DNA of 64,000 bases from Acetobacter oryzoeni (GCF_004014775.2 NZ_CP042808.1:2301001-2365000), one strand, 5' to 3'. Shown: positions 34,990 through 45,223, counted from the first letter of the stretch. Notes: generated by a model not told the origin, from the letters alone. Translations and numbers: made by a program.

Positions 34990-35562
34990 TCAGGAAAGGC
35001 TGGCGGCCACTGCTTTCAGCGCTTCTTCAAGTGCAGGCTTACCCTGCCTACGGGCCAGATCTATAGCATTTAGGCCTTCGCCATCGCGCAATGTGGGGTT
35101 GGCACCGGCCTTCAGCAGCAAAAGAGCCATATCATCCCGCCCAAACATCACGGCAAAAATGAGAGGCGTGCGCCCAACAGCGTTGGGAATATCCACCCCT
35201 GCCCCAGCTTCCAGCAACATGGTGGCAATAGGCATATCGCCTTTAAACGCCACGCCAGCCAGCGCTGTTGCCCCTTTTTCATCTTGCAAATCTGGCTTGG
35301 CACCATGAGCCAGCAGCACGCTCACGGCGTCCTTATGCCCATTGTAAGAGGCCAAAATAAGCGGCGTGTAGCCTTTTTCAGCTCTTAGGTTCGGGTCCAT
35401 TCCAGCCTGTAAAAAGCGGGCCAGCATATCTGCATCCCCTTCACGCGCCGCGTTCAGGAAAAGTGCTTCAATCTGTTCACGCGTAAAGCCCTGTGCGCCA
35501 CCACCGGTTGCCGGGGCGGCTGTTCCCTGCTCGGACGGAGTCCGGGAAGAAACTTCTGTCAT
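34990..35562 (-). CDS. Ankyrin repeat protein
   Basis: The 190-residue protein holds about four ankyrin repeats, with the TPLILASYNGHKDAVSVLL and TPLIFAVMFGRDDMALLLL consensus turns. There is no signal peptide or transmembrane segment, so it is probably cytosolic and mediates a protein contact. The N-terminus is Ala/Gly/Thr-rich and flexible. It ends in a terminator before hisC. Confidence 0.9.
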   Translation of the reverse strand: MTEVSSRTPSEQGTAAPATGGGAQGFTREQIEALFLNAAREGDADMLARFLQAGMDPNLRAEKGYTPLILASYNGHKDAVSVLLAHGAKPDLQDEKGATALAGVAFKGDMPIATMLLEAGAGVDIPNAVGRTPLIFAVMFGRDDMALLLLKAGANPTLRDGEGLNAIDLARRQGKPALEEALKAVAASLS

Positions 35563-35900
35563 GACTGACCTCCGGAAAAGAATGGTTTTGCAACAACGGT
35601 TATCTTACGCTGCCGCGTTATTAAGAAAAAGAACCATATCAGCCCCTTTGTCCATACCACAAACGCACAAGTGGCACGCCTGCTCCCTGCCCAGGTAAAA
35701 AGAGCATTTCAGGCCCAAAATCACAGAGTTATGACAGCAGGCCTGTTGAACATAAAAAGCAGCCCAAGCGTCATCATCTCTTGCCGAAAAACGCCTAACC
35801 GTGGAATTGTGCGGAACTCTTACAAGGCACACCGCTTAGGGTGCTCATAACTTTCCGGCCATAATTCGTAATTACGGCCCAGTCTGGAGGATAGGTCTGC
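35563..35900. other. Divergent intergenic region between the ankyrin gene and tkt
   Basis: This region should carry promoters for the ankyrin gene and for the pentose-phosphate operon. A near-palindrome, GGCC-ATAATTCGTAATTAC-GGCC, lies at about 35858-35880, just before the GGAGG ribosome site of tkt. I see no gene or named riboswitch in it. Confidence 0.45.
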
Positions 35901-38003
35901 ATGCGCGTTTCTCTTCCCACTCCTGTTCGCGCACCTGCACAAATGCAGGGCAGTGGCGCATCCAGCCTTGATACGCTGTGCATCAACACCATTCGCGCAC
36001 TTGTCATGGACACTGTGCAGAAGGCCAATTCTGGCCATCCGGGGGCGGCCATGTCCATGGCGCCGCTGACCTATACTCTATGGCAAAACCTTTTAAACTA
36101 TGACCCGACCAACCCATTGTGGCCCAATCGGGATCGGTTCGTGCTTTCCATCGGGCATGCCTCTGCCCTGCTGTATTCCATGATTTATCTGTCTGGCATC
36201 CGGCAGGTGACTAACGGCAAGGTGACGAACGCTCCGGCCCTCACAACGGCTGATTTAGAACAGTTCCGCCAGCTTGGCTCCAAAACCCCAGGGCACCCTG
36301 AACATGGGCACACAACCGGCGTAGAGACTACAACCGGCCCACTGGGCGCTGGCTGTGGCAACTCCGTTGGCATGGCCATGGCAGAAAAATGGCTGGCTGC
36401 ACGCTTTAATCAACCGGGTTTCGATCTGTTTGACCATCATGTTTACACCCTGTGTGGTGATGGTGACATGATGGAAGGTGTAAGCAGCGAAGCAGCATCC
36501 CTCGCCGGCCATCTCCAGCTTGGCAACCTGATCTGGATTTACGATTCCAACCGTATCTCCATTGAGGGCGGCACCAACATTGCATTTACAGAAAACGTGG
36601 CAGAACGCTTTGCCGCCTATGGTTGGCAGGTTCTGGAACTGAAGGATGCCAATGATACAGCAGCCTTCACTCAGCTAATCGCTCAAGCCAAGGCTGAAAC
36701 CAACCGCCCCAGCATTATTATTGCACATTCGGTTATTGCATGGGGTGCGCCCAATAAGGCTGGCATGGCTTCCGCCCACGGGGAACCTTTGGGCGCAGAA
36801 GAAGTGCGTGAAACCAAAAAGTTTTTCGGCTGGCCAGAAGACAGCAGTTTCCTTGTTCCACAAGAAGCACTGCAACATATGCAGGATGGTTTAGGCGCCC
36901 GTGGGGCCGCCGCCAGTGCCGCATGGAACAAACTGTTTGCCAGTTACCATTCCTCACATCCGGCTTTGGCTGCAGAGTTGGACGCCATTTTCAATGGCAC
37001 TCTGCCAGAAGGCTGGGATGCGGATATTCCGGTTTATGAAACCAGCGCAAAAGGTGAGGCCTCCCGCGCCAGTTCTGGCACCGTGCTTAACGCTGTAGCT
37101 GGCCGTTTGCCTTGGCTTCTGGGCGGATCTGCGGATCTGGCACCCTCCACCAAAACGCTGCTGAAGGGTGAAAAAAGCTTTCAGCCTGCTCAATGGGGGG
37201 GAAGCTATGCTGGGCGCAATTTCCACTTTGGGGTGCGCGAACATGCCATGGGGGCCATTGTAAATGGTATGGCCCTGTATGGCCTGCGCCCTTATGCAGC
37301 TGGCTTTCTGATTTTCTCGGATTACATGAAGGCCCCTGTCCGCCTTTCCTCCATTATGGGCCTGCCTGTCACTTATATCTTCACCCATGACTCCATCGGG
37401 GTGGGTGAAGATGGCCCCACACATCAGCCTATTGAACAGCTGGTGCAGTTGCGTGCTACGCCGGGCTTGCTAACGCTGCGCCCGGCCGATGCCAATGAAG
37501 TGGCCGAAGCATGGCGTTTTCTGATCCAGCATCGCAATGGCCCCACTGCCCTCGCCCTAAGCCGCCAGAATCTGCCTACGCTTGACCGCACCCGCTACGC
37601 GCCGGCTTCTGGCCTCACAAAAGGCGCTTATGTTCTTGCAAGCAGTGAGCAGACACCAAAGGTTATCCTGATTGCATCGGGCAGCGAAGTTGCTCTTGCC
37701 GTGGGCGCATATGAAGCCCTGAGCGCAGAAGGCATTCCGGCCCGCGTTGTTTCCATGCCCAGTTGGGAACTTTTTGAAGCTCAGCCACAATCTTACCGTG
37801 AGAGCGTGCTACCCGCCGCTGTAACAGGACGTGTGGTTGTAGAAGCAGGCTCACCCATTGGGTGGGACCGTTATGCTGGACCAACAGGTGAAATCATTGC
37901 CATGCGTGGCTTTGGTGCCTCGGCTCCAGCGGGCAAGCTGCTTGAAAAATTTGGTTTCACGCCAGATGCCGTGTTGGCAACAGCCAAGCGGCAGGCAGGC
38001 TAA
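35901..38003 (+). CDS. tkt: Transketolase
   Basis: This thiamine-diphosphate enzyme swaps two-carbon units in the pentose phosphate pathway. The 700-residue protein has GHPGAAMSMAPL, the ThDP motif CGDGDMMEGVSSEAA ending near IYDSNRISIEGG, GVREHAMGAIVNGMALYG and THDSIGVGEDGPTHQPIEQL. GGAGG precedes the ATG. It is the first gene of the tkt, tal-pgi, gnd, Cof phosphatase, pgl, rpiA, gntK run. Confidence 0.96.
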   Translation: MRVSLPTPVRAPAQMQGSGASSLDTLCINTIRALVMDTVQKANSGHPGAAMSMAPLTYTLWQNLLNYDPTNPLWPNRDRFVLSIGHASALLYSMIYLSGIRQVTNGKVTNAPALTTADLEQFRQLGSKTPGHPEHGHTTGVETTTGPLGAGCGNSVGMAMAEKWLAARFNQPGFDLFDHHVYTLCGDGDMMEGVSSEAASLAGHLQLGNLIWIYDSNRISIEGGTNIAFTENVAERFAAYGWQVLELKDANDTAAFTQLIAQAKAETNRPSIIIAHSVIAWGAPNKAGMASAHGEPLGAEEVRETKKFFGWPEDSSFLVPQEALQHMQDGLGARGAAASAAWNKLFASYHSSHPALAAELDAIFNGTLPEGWDADIPVYETSAKGEASRASSGTVLNAVAGRLPWLLGGSADLAPSTKTLLKGEKSFQPAQWGGSYAGRNFHFGVREHAMGAIVNGMALYGLRPYAAGFLIFSDYMKAPVRLSSIMGLPVTYIFTHDSIGVGEDGPTHQPIEQLVQLRATPGLLTLRPADANEVAEAWRFLIQHRNGPTALALSRQNLPTLDRTRYAPASGLTKGAYVLASSEQTPKVILIASGSEVALAVGAYEALSAEGIPARVVSMPSWELFEAQPQSYRESVLPAAVTGRVVVEAGSPIGWDRYAGPTGEIIAMRGFGASAPAGKLLEKFGFTPDAVLATAKRQAG

Positions 38004-38041
38004 GCAAACCTGATCTTTCACCGCGCGTTATATGACATCGG

Positions 38042-38066
38042 CCTGCCCGGTTGTTGATCGGGCAGG
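38042..38066 (+). repeat. Hairpin between tkt and tal-pgi
   Basis: CCTGCCCG and CGGGCAGG form a perfect 8-bp stem with a 9-base loop, with no U-run. It sits 20 bases before the tal-pgi ribosome site and may set mRNA processing or relative expression within the operon. Confidence 0.5.
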
Positions 38067-38087
38067 ATGGAGAAAGGATAACCACCA

Positions 38088-40943
38088 ATGACATCCTCTG
38101 CCACGCCAAGCGCCAATCCACTACGGGCACTTGCAAAAGCCCACCAGTCCCCTTGGCTGGACTTCATCCGTCGTTCCTTTGTGGAAGATGGTTCACTGGC
38201 GCGCCTCGTGCAGGATGATGACATTCGTGGTGTCACCTCCAACCCGGCCATCTTCCAAAAAGCAATGGGAGAAGGTACGGAATATGATGCCCAGATGCGC
38301 GATATTCTGGCGCATGAAATTGTTGCCCCGGGTGTGCTTTACGAAAAGCTGGCAGTTGCCGATATCAAGGCAGCGGCCCATGTGCTGGCCCCTGTTTATG
38401 AACAGGCTCATGGCAAGGATGGCTTTGTAAGCCTGGAAGTTTCTCCGTATCTAGCGCGGGATATGGAAGGCACAGCACATGAGGCTGCCCGCCTATGGGC
38501 AGATGTGGCTGAGCCCAACCTGATGGTTAAAATTCCCGCAACGCCAGAAAGCATTCCGGCTATTCGGGCAAGCATTGCTGCGGGCATTAACGTCAACGTT
38601 ACACTTATTTTCTCTCTGAACGCTTACAAAGACGTGGTGGACGCATGGCTCAGTGGTCTGGAAGACCTGCAAGCCAAAGGCGGAGATCTATCCCGCGTTG
38701 CATCCGTTGCTTCCTTCTTTGTCAGCCGGATTGACAGCAAGATTGATGCAGAAATTGATCGGCGCGTTGCTGCAGGGGATAAGGACGCCGCAGCCCTAAA
38801 GGCCCTACGTGGCAAAGTTGCCATTGCCAACGCCAAGATGGCCTATGTTTACTGGCAGGAAATGATGCAGACGCCGCGCTGGAAAGCGCTGGAAGACGCA
38901 GGTGCTCAAACTCAGCGCCTCCTGTGGGCCTCTACTGGTACCAAAGATAAAGCCTATAGCGATGTGCTGTATGTTGAGAGCCTGATCGGCCCGCAGACCG
39001 TCAACACCCTGCCGCCTGCCACCATGGATGCCTTCCGTGACCACGGCACCGTGGCCGAAACACTCGGTACGGATATCGCCAACGCCCGACAGGTGATGGA
39101 AGATACACAGCGCCTTGGCCTTGATCTGGAAGGTATTACCAAAACCCTTGTAGATGAAGGTGTGCAGTCCTTTGCTGATGCCTTTGATGGGCTGCTGGGC
39201 TCTGTTGCCGCCAAGCAGGCAACTCTTCTTGGAGATAAGCTCACCACTCTGAAAACAAGCCTTCCAGCTGATTTTCAGGAAGCCGTTGATAAAGGATTAA
39301 ACGCTTGGCGTAAGGATGGCTCCATCCGCCGTTTGTGGGCCAAGGATGCATCTGTCTGGACCAATGGACCAGAAGCCAAATGGCTGAACTGGCTGAACAC
39401 GGTAGATGACCGCCTGAACCATATTGGGGATCTGGAAGCTTTTCAGGCTGAAGTAAAAGCCCGCGGCTTCCATCAGGTTCTGCTAATGGGCATGGGTGGT
39501 TCTAGCCTTGGGCCAGAAGTGCTGGCCATGACCTTTGGCAAGCACGAAGGCTTTGGCCATCTTTACGTGTTGGACAGCACAGATCCGCAGCAGGTTGCCG
39601 CTTTTGAGAAAAAGATAGATCCGCACCACACGCTGTTTATTGTGGCCTCCAAGTCCGGCAGCACGCTGGAGCCCAATATCATGTTGGCCTACTTCCAGGA
39701 TCTGGCCAAACGGGCTCTGAAAGAAAAAGCGGGTTCACATTTTGTGGCCATTACAGACCCAGGATCCAAGCTGGAGGCCTATGCCAAGGCTGAAGGGTTC
39801 TGGAAGATTTTTGCTGGTGACCCGCAAATTGGTGGCCGTTATTCCGTGCTTTCCAACTTTGGTATGGTGCCTGCAGCCGCAGCCGGTGTGCCGCTACGCC
39901 TGTTCCTTGAAGACGCGCTGCGTGGCGTACGCATGTGCGATGGCAGCGTGCCGCCCGTATCCAACCCCGGCGTGTTGTTGGGCACCATTATGGGTGTTGC
40001 CGCCACACAGTTCGGGCGGGATAAGCTGACAATTATTGCCACGCCACAGATCATGGACTTTGGCGCTTGGATGGAACAGCTTATTGCTGAATCCACCGGC
40101 AAGCATGGCAAAGGCATCATCCCCATTGATGATGAAACACTGGGCGGCCCCAAGCGCTACGGCAAGGATAGATTGTTTGTTTATCTGCGCCTTGCAACAG
40201 AACATCGGCATGAGCAGGACGAAGCCATTTCAACCCTGATTGATGCTGGGCAGCCTGTCATCACCATCAATTTCCACAATAAGCGCCAGATCGCGCAGGA
40301 ATTCTTCCGTTGGGAGATTGCCACCGCTGTTGCTGGCGCTTTCCTGAACATTGATCCGTTCGATCAGCCGGACGTTGAATCCACCAAGATCGAAACGCGC
40401 AAGCTGATGGAAGCTTACGAAAAAACCGGCAAACTGCCTGCAGAAGAACCCTTTGCGCAGCACGGGTCGCTGGTGTTTTTTGCCGATCAGGCCAATGCAG
40501 CCACCCTTAAGGGAGATACGGCCACAGCTATCCTGAAAGCGCATTTTGACCGCGTAAAGGCTGGAGATTACGTGGGGCTTCTGGCTTACATTGAACGTAA
40601 CCGTGAAACACTGGAATGGATCCAGCATGCACGCCTGCATGTGCGTGATGCCAAAACCATTGCCACGGCAGCAGAGTTCGGGCCGCGCTTCCTGCACTCT
40701 ACCGGTCAGGCTTACAAAGGCGGGCCCAACACAGGGGTGTTCCTGCAAATTACAGCAGATGATGCGCGAGACCTACCCGTGCCCGGCACTGGCTATTCCT
40801 TTGGCGTTGTAAAAGCCGCTCAGGCACGTGGTGATTTTGATGTGCTGGCCGAACGCAAGCGCCGTGCCCTGCGGGTGCATATTAAAGGAAATCTCAAAGA
40901 AGGCCTTGCAGCGCTTGCTTCTGCCCTGCATGACGCCCTGTAA
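38088..40943 (+). CDS. Bifunctional transaldolase/glucose-6-phosphate isomerase
   Basis: This 951-residue fusion joins two enzymes. The N-terminal transaldolase (about residues 1-370) has GVTSNPAIFQKA, the Schiff-base lysine in NLMVKIPATPES and GINVNVTLIFS. The C-terminal phosphoglucose isomerase (about 400-951) has MGMGGSSLGPEVL, SKSGSTLEPN and GGRYSVLSNFG. The fusion is known from Gluconobacter, Acetobacter and some other bacteria. It links the non-oxidative branch to hexose phosphate recycling on one chain. The reading frame is intact across the junction. Confidence 0.95.
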   Translation: MTSSATPSANPLRALAKAHQSPWLDFIRRSFVEDGSLARLVQDDDIRGVTSNPAIFQKAMGEGTEYDAQMRDILAHEIVAPGVLYEKLAVADIKAAAHVLAPVYEQAHGKDGFVSLEVSPYLARDMEGTAHEAARLWADVAEPNLMVKIPATPESIPAIRASIAAGINVNVTLIFSLNAYKDVVDAWLSGLEDLQAKGGDLSRVASVASFFVSRIDSKIDAEIDRRVAAGDKDAAALKALRGKVAIANAKMAYVYWQEMMQTPRWKALEDAGAQTQRLLWASTGTKDKAYSDVLYVESLIGPQTVNTLPPATMDAFRDHGTVAETLGTDIANARQVMEDTQRLGLDLEGITKTLVDEGVQSFADAFDGLLGSVAAKQATLLGDKLTTLKTSLPADFQEAVDKGLNAWRKDGSIRRLWAKDASVWTNGPEAKWLNWLNTVDDRLNHIGDLEAFQAEVKARGFHQVLLMGMGGSSLGPEVLAMTFGKHEGFGHLYVLDSTDPQQVAAFEKKIDPHHTLFIVASKSGSTLEPNIMLAYFQDLAKRALKEKAGSHFVAITDPGSKLEAYAKAEGFWKIFAGDPQIGGRYSVLSNFGMVPAAAAGVPLRLFLEDALRGVRMCDGSVPPVSNPGVLLGTIMGVAATQFGRDKLTIIATPQIMDFGAWMEQLIAESTGKHGKGIIPIDDETLGGPKRYGKDRLFVYLRLATEHRHEQDEAISTLIDAGQPVITINFHNKRQIAQEFFRWEIATAVAGAFLNIDPFDQPDVESTKIETRKLMEAYEKTGKLPAEEPFAQHGSLVFFADQANAATLKGDTATAILKAHFDRVKAGDYVGLLAYIERNRETLEWIQHARLHVRDAKTIATAAEFGPRFLHSTGQAYKGGPNTGVFLQITADDARDLPVPGTGYSFGVVKAAQARGDFDVLAERKRRALRVHIKGNLKEGLAALASALHDAL

Positions 40944-40961
40944 AATATTAAACAGGAGAAC

Positions 40962-41963
40962 ATGATGCAGATTGGCATTGTTGGACTGGGCAGAATGGGC
41001 GGCAACATTGCCGTCCGCCTGACACGGCACGGGCACGACGTTGTTGTTTATGACCGCGATACCGCAATGGTGGAAAAAACCGTTGCTCGCGCAGAAGCCG
41101 GTCGTGCTGTTGCCGCCAGCAACCTTGCCGATGTGGTGGAAAAGCTGAACGGACCCAAAAAGATTGTATGGTCCATGCTTCCGGCTGGCGCCATTACGGA
41201 AGAAACCGTAATGGCCTTGGCTGGCCTGATGCAAAAAGGTGATATCGTTATTGATGGTGGCAACACCTACTACAAGGACGATATCCGCCGCGCCAAAGTG
41301 CTGGCTGAAAAAGGCATTGATTACATTGATGTTGGCACATCTGGCGGTGTGTGGGGTTTGGACCGCGGCTACTGCATGATGTATGGCGGCCCGCGTGAAG
41401 CCGCTGATTATATTGACCCCATTCTGACCTCTCTGGCACCGGGAATTGGGGATATTCCACGCACGCCGGACCGTGACCGCGCAGATCTCGACCCCCGTGC
41501 GGAGCAGGGCTACCTTTATTGTGGCCCAGCTGGGTCAGGCCATTTTGTTAAAATGGTTCATAACGGCATTGAATACGGCATGATGCAGGCCTTTGCTGAA
41601 GGCTTTGATGTGATGTACTGCAAGGATTCACCACTGCTGGCAGAAGATGAACGCTTCTCCCTCAACATGGCAGATATTGCCGAAGTCTGGCGCCGTGGCA
41701 GCGTGGTGTCTTCCTGGTTGCTAGATCTTACCGCTCAGGCTCTGGCCAAAAATGGTGAGCTTTCTGAGTTCAGCGGTGAAGTCAGTGATTCTGGTGAAGG
41801 CCGATGGACAATTGAAGCTGCCATTGAAGAATCCGTGCCAGTGCCGGTGATGACGGCCGCACTGTTCACGCGCTTCCGTTCACGCAGCGGCAACACATTT
41901 GCAGAAAAAGTGCTATCAGCCATGCGCTTTGGCTTTGGTGGCCACGTAGAAAACAAGAACTAA
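40962..41963 (+). CDS. gnd: 6-phosphogluconate dehydrogenase (decarboxylating), short form
   Basis: The enzyme oxidises 6-phosphogluconate to ribulose 5-phosphate and CO2. At 333 residues it is the short GndA/YqeC type, which often prefers NAD, rather than the 470-residue NADP form. Motifs are [37 protein letters not shown] and [14 protein letters not shown]. Two adjacent ATGs (40962, 40965) follow AGGAGAAC. The coenzyme preference is inferred from length and family. Confidence 0.93.
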   Translation: MMQIGIVGLGRMGGNIAVRLTRHGHDVVVYDRDTAMVEKTVARAEAGRAVAASNLADVVEKLNGPKKIVWSMLPAGAITEETVMALAGLMQKGDIVIDGGNTYYKDDIRRAKVLAEKGIDYIDVGTSGGVWGLDRGYCMMYGGPREAADYIDPILTSLAPGIGDIPRTPDRDRADLDPRAEQGYLYCGPAGSGHFVKMVHNGIEYGMMQAFAEGFDVMYCKDSPLLAEDERFSLNMADIAEVWRRGSVVSSWLLDLTAQALAKNGELSEFSGEVSDSGEGRWTIEAAIEESVPVPVMTAALFTRFRSRSGNTFAEKVLSAMRFGFGGHVENKN

Positions 41964-41999
41964 AATAACATTTTAGACACAAGGTAGGAGTCGGGAAGT

Positions 42000-42887
42000 A
42001 TGACAGATAACGGACAGAACGGACTCAACCCGGGCCGTCCGCCTGCCTCCCGCATCCGCCTTGTTGTGTCTGACATGGACGGCACGCTGCTGACGCCTGA
42101 AAAACAGGTAACACGCCATAGCATTGCCGCCATCCAAACGCTCAAGCAGGCCGGTGTGCCGGTCTGTCTTGTCAGCAGCCGCCCTCCGGGTGGCATGGAA
42201 ATGTATTTTGATGTGCTGGGCCTGCACACGCCTTATGGCGCGCTAAACGGTGGCACCATTTTTAATGCAGACCGCACAATCCGCTCCCGCCTTTCATTAG
42301 ACCCCGAAGCTGTTCAGGAAACACTGGATATGCTCAAGGTGCACGACATTGATGCGTGGCTGTTCCGTGGGCACGAATGGTTGGTCACCAATGCAACCGG
42401 CGCTTACGTAGAACCCGAAGCAAAAGCCGTGCGCATGACACCTACAGCCGTGCCTTCTTTTGATGATTACCGGCAGGATGTTGGCAAGGTGACCGGGTCT
42501 TCTGCCGATTATGAAGCTTTGATGCGTCAGGAGCTGGAAATCGGGCAGTTGCTTGAAGGCCGCGCCAGCGTGGCCCGCTCCTGCCAGTGCTTTTTGGATA
42601 TCACCCCCAAAGATGCCAACAAAGGCTATGCTCTGCGCCAATTGGCCAGCTTTTATAATATTCCCATAGAAGAAGTGGCCTGCATTGGGGACATGAACAA
42701 CGATGTGCCCATGCTCTCCATTGGTGGGCTTTCTATCGCCATGGGGCAGTCAAAACCGGAAGTGGCAGAAACGGCACATTTCGTAACCGCCCCTAATTCG
42801 GAAGATGGCTGGGCCAAAGCCATGGAACAGTTTGTATTGCCCCGCGTGGCTCCGCTTTCAGACACGGCAGGAAAGACAGTATCGTGA
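42000..42887 (+). CDS. Cof-type HAD-superfamily phosphatase
   Basis: The 295-residue protein has the HAD motif I SDMDGTLL, a Cof-type C2 cap, and motif IV GDMNNDVPML followed by SIAMGQSKPEV. Such enzymes dephosphorylate sugar phosphates or cofactors. It lies inside the pentose-phosphate operon, 36 bases after gnd, and its stop overlaps the GTG start of pgl by four bases, so it probably acts on a pathway metabolite or a damaged side product. Confidence 0.9.
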   Translation: MTDNGQNGLNPGRPPASRIRLVVSDMDGTLLTPEKQVTRHSIAAIQTLKQAGVPVCLVSSRPPGGMEMYFDVLGLHTPYGALNGGTIFNADRTIRSRLSLDPEAVQETLDMLKVHDIDAWLFRGHEWLVTNATGAYVEPEAKAVRMTPTAVPSFDDYRQDVGKVTGSSADYEALMRQELEIGQLLEGRASVARSCQCFLDITPKDANKGYALRQLASFYNIPIEEVACIGDMNNDVPMLSIGGLSIAMGQSKPEVAETAHFVTAPNSEDGWAKAMEQFVLPRVAPLSDTAGKTVS

Positions 42888-43630
42888 CAGAACAGACTAC
42901 CGCCAACGGTGCCCTGCACATTTCTGCAACACGAGACAGCCTGATGCATGATCTGGCTGATTGGCTTGTAAAACAGACACTCCAGCGCCCGGATGCCCCC
43001 TTCCGCATCGCGCTCAGCGGAGGCAGCACACCGCAGCACCTTTACCGCCTGATGACAGAAGAACCCTATGCCAGCCGCTTTCCGTGGCAGCACATGCAGT
43101 TTTTCTTGGGGGATGACAGATTTGTTCCGCACGATCATGCAGACAGCAATTATGGCATGATGCGCCGCCTGCTGTTTTCCCGCGTGCCAGTGCCCGCAGG
43201 AAACATCTTCCCCATGCCGGATAAAGGCACAGCGGAGCAGGCTGCCAAGGAATATGAAGTAACCCTGAAACAGATATATCAGGGAGATGCTCTACGGGCA
43301 GACAAACCACTTTTTGACGTAAACCTGCTGGGCCTGGGCACAGATGGCCATACAGCCTCCCTTTTCCCCGGCCAGCCGGTATTGCAGGAACGCACTGCAT
43401 GGGTTGCCCCTTGCGTGCCCCCTGTTGCCCCCCACACACGTCTGACACTGACCTACCCGGCCATTCATGCCAGCCGGCATGTTATTTTTCTGGTAGAAGG
43501 GGCTGATAAAAAAGAAGCCGTTACCCGCGTGAGAGCGCAGGATCCCGCCTGCCCCGCCAGCGCCATTACCAGTGCAGGAGATCTGATCTGGTTTTTAGAT
43601 CAACCAGCAGCCCCAGCACCGCAGAACTAA
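42884..43630 (+). CDS. pgl: 6-phosphogluconolactonase
   Basis: The enzyme hydrolyses 6-phosphogluconolactone in the oxidative branch. The 248-residue DevB/SOL-type protein has ALSGGSTPQHLYRLM, FFLGDDRFVPHDHADSNYG and LGLGTDGHTASLFPG. It starts at GTG 42884, overlapping the phosphatase stop (GTGA). No glucose-6-phosphate dehydrogenase gene is in the window. Confidence 0.94.
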   Translation: MTEQTTANGALHISATRDSLMHDLADWLVKQTLQRPDAPFRIALSGGSTPQHLYRLMTEEPYASRFPWQHMQFFLGDDRFVPHDHADSNYGMMRRLLFSRVPVPAGNIFPMPDKGTAEQAAKEYEVTLKQIYQGDALRADKPLFDVNLLGLGTDGHTASLFPGQPVLQERTAWVAPCVPPVAPHTRLTLTYPAIHASRHVIFLVEGADKKEAVTRVRAQDPACPASAITSAGDLIWFLDQPAAPAPQN

Positions 43631-43646
43631 CAGGATATAAACAGGC

Positions 43647-44360
43647 ATGACCGCAACACCGCCCGATCCCGCTGCCGCCTTTAAACAGCAGGCTGCCATC
43701 AAGGCTGCATCCCTTGTGCAGGATGGCATGGCCGTTGGCCTTGGCACGGGTTCTACCGCCAAATTTGTTGTTGCTGAACTCGGCCGCCGTGTGCGCGAAG
43801 AAGGCCTGCGTATCCGTGCCATTCCCACATCCAGTGTTACGGAAAAGCAGGCTAAAGAAGAAGGTATCCCCCTCACCACTTTTGGGGAACAGCCTGAACT
43901 TGATATCGCCATAGACGGGGCAGATGAAATTGAACCCCGCACCCTTAACCTGATTAAAGGTTTGGGGGGCGCTCTATTGTGGGAAAAAATAGTCGCCTCT
44001 GCCGCAAAACAGTTTGTTGTGGTGGCCGACGCCAGCAAATATGTGGACCATCTGGGTGCAAAATGCCCCCTGCCCGTAGAGGTTATTCCTTTTGGTTGGG
44101 AAAACGTTGCACGCCAGTTGGGTGAATTGGGCGCACACGTCACACCACGGCGTAACCGAGATGGGTCTTTCTATCTGACCGATGAAAAAAACCTGATCAT
44201 GGATTGCGTATTTGGCCCCATGATAGAGCCAGAAAAACTGGGCCGCTCCATTCTGGAAATTGTTGGCGTGGTTGAACACGGGCTGTTCCTGCATATGGCG
44301 TGCCAGACCATTACCGCTGGGCCAGAAGGCATACGCATCCTCACCCCGCAACAGGATTAA
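43647..44360 (+). CDS. rpiA: Ribose-5-phosphate isomerase A
   Basis: It interconverts ribose 5-phosphate and ribulose 5-phosphate. The 237-residue protein has GLGTGSTAKFVV, IDGADEIEPRTLNLIKGLGGAL with the catalytic Asp, and KCPLPVEVIPF. It follows pgl by 16 bases with an AGGATA-type ribosome site. Confidence 0.95.
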   Translation: MTATPPDPAAAFKQQAAIKAASLVQDGMAVGLGTGSTAKFVVAELGRRVREEGLRIRAIPTSSVTEKQAKEEGIPLTTFGEQPELDIAIDGADEIEPRTLNLIKGLGGALLWEKIVASAAKQFVVVADASKYVDHLGAKCPLPVEVIPFGWENVARQLGELGAHVTPRRNRDGSFYLTDEKNLIMDCVFGPMIEPEKLGRSILEIVGVVEHGLFLHMACQTITAGPEGIRILTPQQD

Positions 44361-44370
44361 AATATCACCC

Positions 44371-44955
44371 ATGCCACAGAATGCTTCTGCCTACCCCACA
44401 GACAGCACACTCCCTACCCAACCGGCGGCACAGGGCATTACCCGGCACCTGCTGGTTGTTATGGGTGTATGCGGATCTGGCAAAAGCACTGTGGCCGAAG
44501 GCCTGCATAATGAGTTGGGATGGCCGTGGCTGGATGCAGACAGCCTGCATGCTCCTTCCAGCATTGAAAAAATGGCTCACGGCATCCCACTTACAGATGA
44601 AGATCGCCAAGGCTGGCTAACACGCTGCCATGCTTGGTTGGCAGAAAAACAAAAAGCCGGAACAGGCGGTATTCTTGCCTGCTCTGCCCTCCGCCGCATT
44701 TATCGTGATCAACTTCGGCAAGATGGCGTAAAACCATTATTTATCTATTTAAGCGCAGATACATCTGTTCTGGCGCAAAGGCTAAAAACGCGGCCCGACC
44801 ACTTTATGCCCGCCTCCTTACTGCCAAGCCAGATACAAACATTGGAACCTCCGCAGGCAGATGAACAGGCGCTCACTTTTTCCGTGCTGCCTGAACCTGC
44901 TGAAGTCATTGCTGAAATTCTAACACGCTTGAGAACTCTTCCCTCAAACATGTAA
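44371..44955 (+). CDS. gntK: Gluconokinase
   Basis: The 194-residue enzyme phosphorylates gluconate to 6-phosphogluconate. It has Walker A MGVCGSGKSTVAEGL, DADSLHAPSSIEKMAHGIPLTDEDR and CSALRRIYRDQLR. ATG 44371, ten bases after rpiA, is preferred over upstream in-frame starts that lie within rpiA. It lets the operon take in gluconate, a main product of periplasmic glucose oxidation. Last clear gene of the operon. Confidence 0.94.
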   Translation: MPQNASAYPTDSTLPTQPAAQGITRHLLVVMGVCGSGKSTVAEGLHNELGWPWLDADSLHAPSSIEKMAHGIPLTDEDRQGWLTRCHAWLAEKQKAGTGGILACSALRRIYRDQLRQDGVKPLFIYLSADTSVLAQRLKTRPDHFMPASLLPSQIQTLEPPQADEQALTFSVLPEPAEVIAEILTRLRTLPSNM

Positions 44956-44973
44956 ACGCTACGGGAGAAGGTA

Positions 44974-45201
44974 GTGGGACATAATTACGCTAAACCGCTT
45001 ACATCCGGGCAGAAAATGGAGCGCTTGCTCACACGTATCCCACCCGGCTGGCACATTGCTTTGGAGCGTCCGACTGGTGAAGCCACATGGCGCGCGCTCA
45101 CACACGCACCGGATAAGGAAGGAAGCTGGAGCGCACCCCATGCAGACCCGGCAGATGCGCTGGAAGAAGCATGGCGCAACAACCGCTCGGTGCTTGTATA
45201 A
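44974..45201 (+). CDS. Small hypothetical protein, 75 aa
   Basis: A GTG start at 44974 follows GGGAGAAGG. The 75-residue protein has RIPPGWHIALERPTGEATW and ADALEEAWRNN, and looks like a small alpha/beta domain with several Trp. No family is recognised. It follows gntK by 18 bases and may be the operon's last gene. Confidence 0.65.
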   Translation: MGHNYAKPLTSGQKMERLLTRIPPGWHIALERPTGEATWRALTHAPDKEGSWSAPHADPADALEEAWRNNRSVLV

Positions 45202-45223
45202 TTTTTTGCACGAAGCGCAACAG

